Assembly: GCA_029062895.1 (NCBI GenBank)
Contig: JAIDPF010000051.1
Coordinates: 3,659-49,172 of the forward strand
DNA from: Lachnospiraceae bacterium
Lineage (GTDB): Bacteria; Bacillota; Clostridia; Lachnospirales; Lachnospiraceae
DNA: 45,514 nucleotides
Reading direction: 5' to 3'
The notes beneath the pieces are model-generated. The model made no database searches. It saw only the letters and a list, made by a program, of their open reading frames with translations, and was not told where the DNA came from. The translations under genes and the position numbers were made by a program. Shown here one piece after another: positions 44,044-45,514 of the stretch; position 1 is the first letter of the stretch; every line of letters starts with the position of its first letter.

Positions 44044-44460
44044 TCATTTTATCTGTTCCATACAATATTTTTCAATCCGTTCTATAACTTCATCAGCTAC
44101 CGCAATCTGACGTTCAGCTTCTTCCCGACTTGCAATATAGAAATCATCATAATCGCTTGCGTGACGTATTTCTTCCGCTTCGCAGATTTTCCTTCCAAGC
44201 TCCCTTGGAAATATCTCTGTTTTAACATAATCTTTATTAAATTTTCCAATTGCATCCTTGTGACGTTTAAAAGCATTTCCATCTAAAGCATGGATTGCAT
44301 TTATTGCATTGAAAATAGCATAATAAGCTCGATTATTCGCTCCCTTATATTCATCCGCATCAAATAATATTTTTGCCGATTTCAAGTTTTCTTTGGCAGT
44401 CTGGATACGATACAGACATAAATCTTTTTGTGTCCCTACATCTTCTTTAGGCTGCTCCAT
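44044..44460 (-). CDS. HEPN-domain protein (toxin-like partner of the MNT protein)
   Basis: 138 residues from ATG 44460 (GAAGGAG upstream). The helical HEPN fold is seen in LYRIQTAKENLKSAKILFDADEYKGANNRAYYAIFNAINAI and a C-terminal EEIRHASDYDDFY (R99, H100). Strict RNase HEPN toxins have Rx4-6H; this one has RHASDY, a variant common in this subfamily whose activity is unclear. Its start lies 14 nt inside the MNT gene, so the two are co-translated. Confidence 0.9.
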   Translation of the reverse strand: MEQPKEDVGTQKDLCLYRIQTAKENLKSAKILFDADEYKGANNRAYYAIFNAINAIHALDGNAFKRHKDAIGKFNKDYVKTEIFPRELGRKICEAEEIRHASDYDDFYIASREEAERQIAVADEVIERIEKYCMEQIK

Positions 44461-44788
44461 ATAAGACCACTCCTTCTTTATGAATATTTGCATAAAAAGG
44501 ATAATTTTCAACCCATTTTCTAAAATGCGCCTCGCTTTTAGCAATCGGCTTTATATCAATACCATTATCTAAATTAAAATCATAGGTCATATAAGAAAGT
44601 GTCTGGCTATATGCCTTTAACTCAAGATCAGATATATCAAGCAATATCATAATATCTATATCGGAATCCGGTCTAAAATCTCCTCTGGCATAAGAGCCAT
44701 ACAAAATTACTCTTTGTAAATGCGAGCCATATATTTTTTTAATTTCTGAAATATACTGTTGCATCAAATTCTGCATTGTTTGAGGCAT
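44447..44788 (-). CDS. MNT-type nucleotidyltransferase (antitoxin-like)
   Basis: 113 residues from ATG 44788, set by AAGGAGG. The minimal nucleotidyltransferase motif GSYARGDFRPDSDIDI (31-46) keeps GS and both catalytic Asp (D43, D45). In MNT/HEPN (type VII) pairs the nucleotidyltransferase adds AMP to the HEPN toxin and silences it. Here the MNT gene comes first, the common order. The upstream gap holds short dyads near a divergent gene. Confidence 0.92.
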   Translation of the reverse strand: MPQTMQNLMQQYISEIKKIYGSHLQRVILYGSYARGDFRPDSDIDIMILLDISDLELKAYSQTLSYMTYDFNLDNGIDIKPIAKSEAHFRKWVENYPFYANIHKEGVVLYGAA

Positions 44789-44847
44789 AACCATACCTCC
44801 TTTCTGTTTTTCCTTAAAAGCTGTATGTCTTTTAATCACATTATACC

Positions 44848-44901
44848 CGTAAGTTTACGTTTCCACAACCCGAATTTACTCTTTTAATAGCGTAAATTTA
44901 C
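44848..44901. promoter_or_regulatory. dyads in the divergent MNT / nucleoside phosphorylase region
   Basis: CGTAAGTTTACG (44848-44859), GAATTTAC (44872-44879) and the perfect palindrome GTAAATTTAC (44892-44901) are spaced about 20-23 bp. AGCGTA and TACGCT also face each other across 44889-44917. This pattern suggests a helically phased operator for one of the two flanking units. Confidence 0.4.
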
Positions 44902-45017
44902 TGTAGAAATATACGCTGTCAAAACTCAAGAAACAACTTTTATTTTGACAAATATCATGCTATAATAATCGGAAAACTATAACAACTATTTAGCCAAAGG
45001 AAATCGAGGTTCGTAAA

Positions 45018-45514
45018 TTGCAAACAATATTTCAAAGAACAGAAATTTCAGAACCGGCCTTGTTTAGTCCGTCCGACACAACAAAACGAATCGAGAATTT
45101 CCCGGAAATTTGTATTTCCACATTTTCCGAAAACATCATTCAAAAATTTTCTTCTTTGGATAACGTAGAAAAAATAGCAGAACTCTGCTCCGCAAGCGGC
45201 ACACTACCTATTTACAAAATCAATTACAAGAATACCGCGATTGCTTTTTACCGTTCTATGGTAGGCGCACCTGCCTGTGTTGCGTGTTTTGAAGAAATCA
45301 TAGCTATGGGAGCCAAAAAATTTGTTTTGTTCGGTTCTTGCGGAGTATTGGACGATAATAAGGTAAAAGATAACATTATTATCCCTGTTTCCGCTGTCCG
45401 TGATGAAGGTACAAGTTATCATTATATAGCGCCCTCACCGGAAATCGAAGCAGACGCACATTCCATACAAATATTAGAAAACGTTTTAACAGATTGTGGC
45501 TACTCCTATGTAAA
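45018..45514 (+). CDS. nucleoside phosphorylase, 3' end outside window
   Basis: 165 codons are seen from TTG 45018 (CGAGG eight nt before) to the right edge. Features of the PNP/uridine phosphorylase family: YKNTAIAFYRSMVGAPACVACFEEII and the phosphate/nucleoside loop GAKKFVLFGSCGVL, then IIPVSAVRDEGTSYHY. It cleaves nucleosides with phosphate, and the uridine phosphorylase branch seems likely. A TATAAT at 44961-44966 could be the -10, but the TTGACA at 44945-44950 is too near (10 nt) to pair with it. The substrate is not fixed by what is visible. Confidence 0.85.
   Translation, partial: MQTIFQRTEISEPALFSPSDTTKRIENFPEICISTFSENIIQKFSSLDNVEKIAELCSASGTLPIYKINYKNTAIAFYRSMVGAPACVACFEEIIAMGAKKFVLFGSCGVLDDNKVKDNIIIPVSAVRDEGTSYHYIAPSPEIEADAHSIQILENVLTDCGYSYV

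Noticed and set aside
34862-44788. Integron-like gene cassette array
   Set aside because: Gaps between genes are mostly 3-60 bp with no repeated attC-like palindromes, and no integrase is seen.
44945-44966. TTGACA and TATAAT as promoter of the nucleoside phosphorylase
   Set aside because: The spacer is only 10 nt, too short for a sigma-A promoter. The TATAAT may pair with a weaker -35.

Overview
The window looks like a chromosomal segment of a low-to-moderate GC, endospore-forming Firmicute, most likely a gut clostridium of the Lachnospiraceae. The grounds are strong AGGAGG-type ribosome-binding sites, TTG starts behind perfect Shine-Dalgarno sequences, a BspA-type leucine-rich-repeat protein, a SpoIID/LysM spore-type protein, GHKL/LytTR two-component genes beside a BceAB-type ABC exporter, and a PadR/HAAS-permease pair. 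No tRNA, rRNA, CRISPR array, integrase or transposase was seen. The taxonomic placement is inference.

Left part (1-17.2 kb, all minus strand). A BspA-like surface protein runs off the left edge. Next come a small membrane-anchored unknown, a CcdA/TlpA thiol-disulfide pair, an Na/Pi cotransporter with a PhoU-like tail and a DUF3892 protein. A sulfur-assimilation block follows (cysK, O-acetylhomoserine sulfhydrylase, LysR regulator). After it lie a GMP synthase reduced to its ATP-pyrophosphatase half, a PadR-controlled FtsW-like protein with a HAAS domain, a large cytosolic hybrid histidine kinase with one receiver lacking its Asp, and an ECF sigma factor with its probable anti-sigma partner.

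Middle part (17.3-29.8 kb, mixed strands). A YtrA-type GntR regulator, an ABC ATPase and its permease form an operon behind a near-consensus promoter. A 908-residue, AT-rich single-gene SF1 helicase with a C-terminal nuclease-like domain stands alone, as a defence gene might. Next is a SpoIID + 2x PG-binding + 2x LysM protein without signal peptide. Then a BceAB-type exporter lies divergent from a LytTR response regulator and a GHKL sensor kinase.

Right part (29.8-45.5 kb, almost all minus strand). RecD2 ends a four-gene operon containing a YjbR/EVE-like protein, a small unknown, and a zinc-ribbon membrane protein with a Trp/Asp-repeat tail. A dense array of small accessory genes follows: transglutaminase-like, HAD, five GNATs, an aberrant carbamoyltransferase, HIT, VOC, ArsC/Spx-like, metallo-beta-lactamase fold, XRE-DUF5680, ankyrin, a decayed coding remnant, a cupin, and an MNT/HEPN toxin-antitoxin pair. 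A partial nucleoside phosphorylase starts on the plus strand at the right edge.

The most notable non-genic signals are a 129-bp multi-hairpin element abutting the tlpA stop codon, three related copies of a short palindrome at 7.0, 8.5 and 17.8 kb, and a 25-nt identical leader directly upstream of two unrelated genes 38 kb apart. The best candidates for an undescribed system are the solitary helicase-nuclease gene at 19.8-22.5 kb and the recD2/YjbR-EVE/zinc-ribbon operon.
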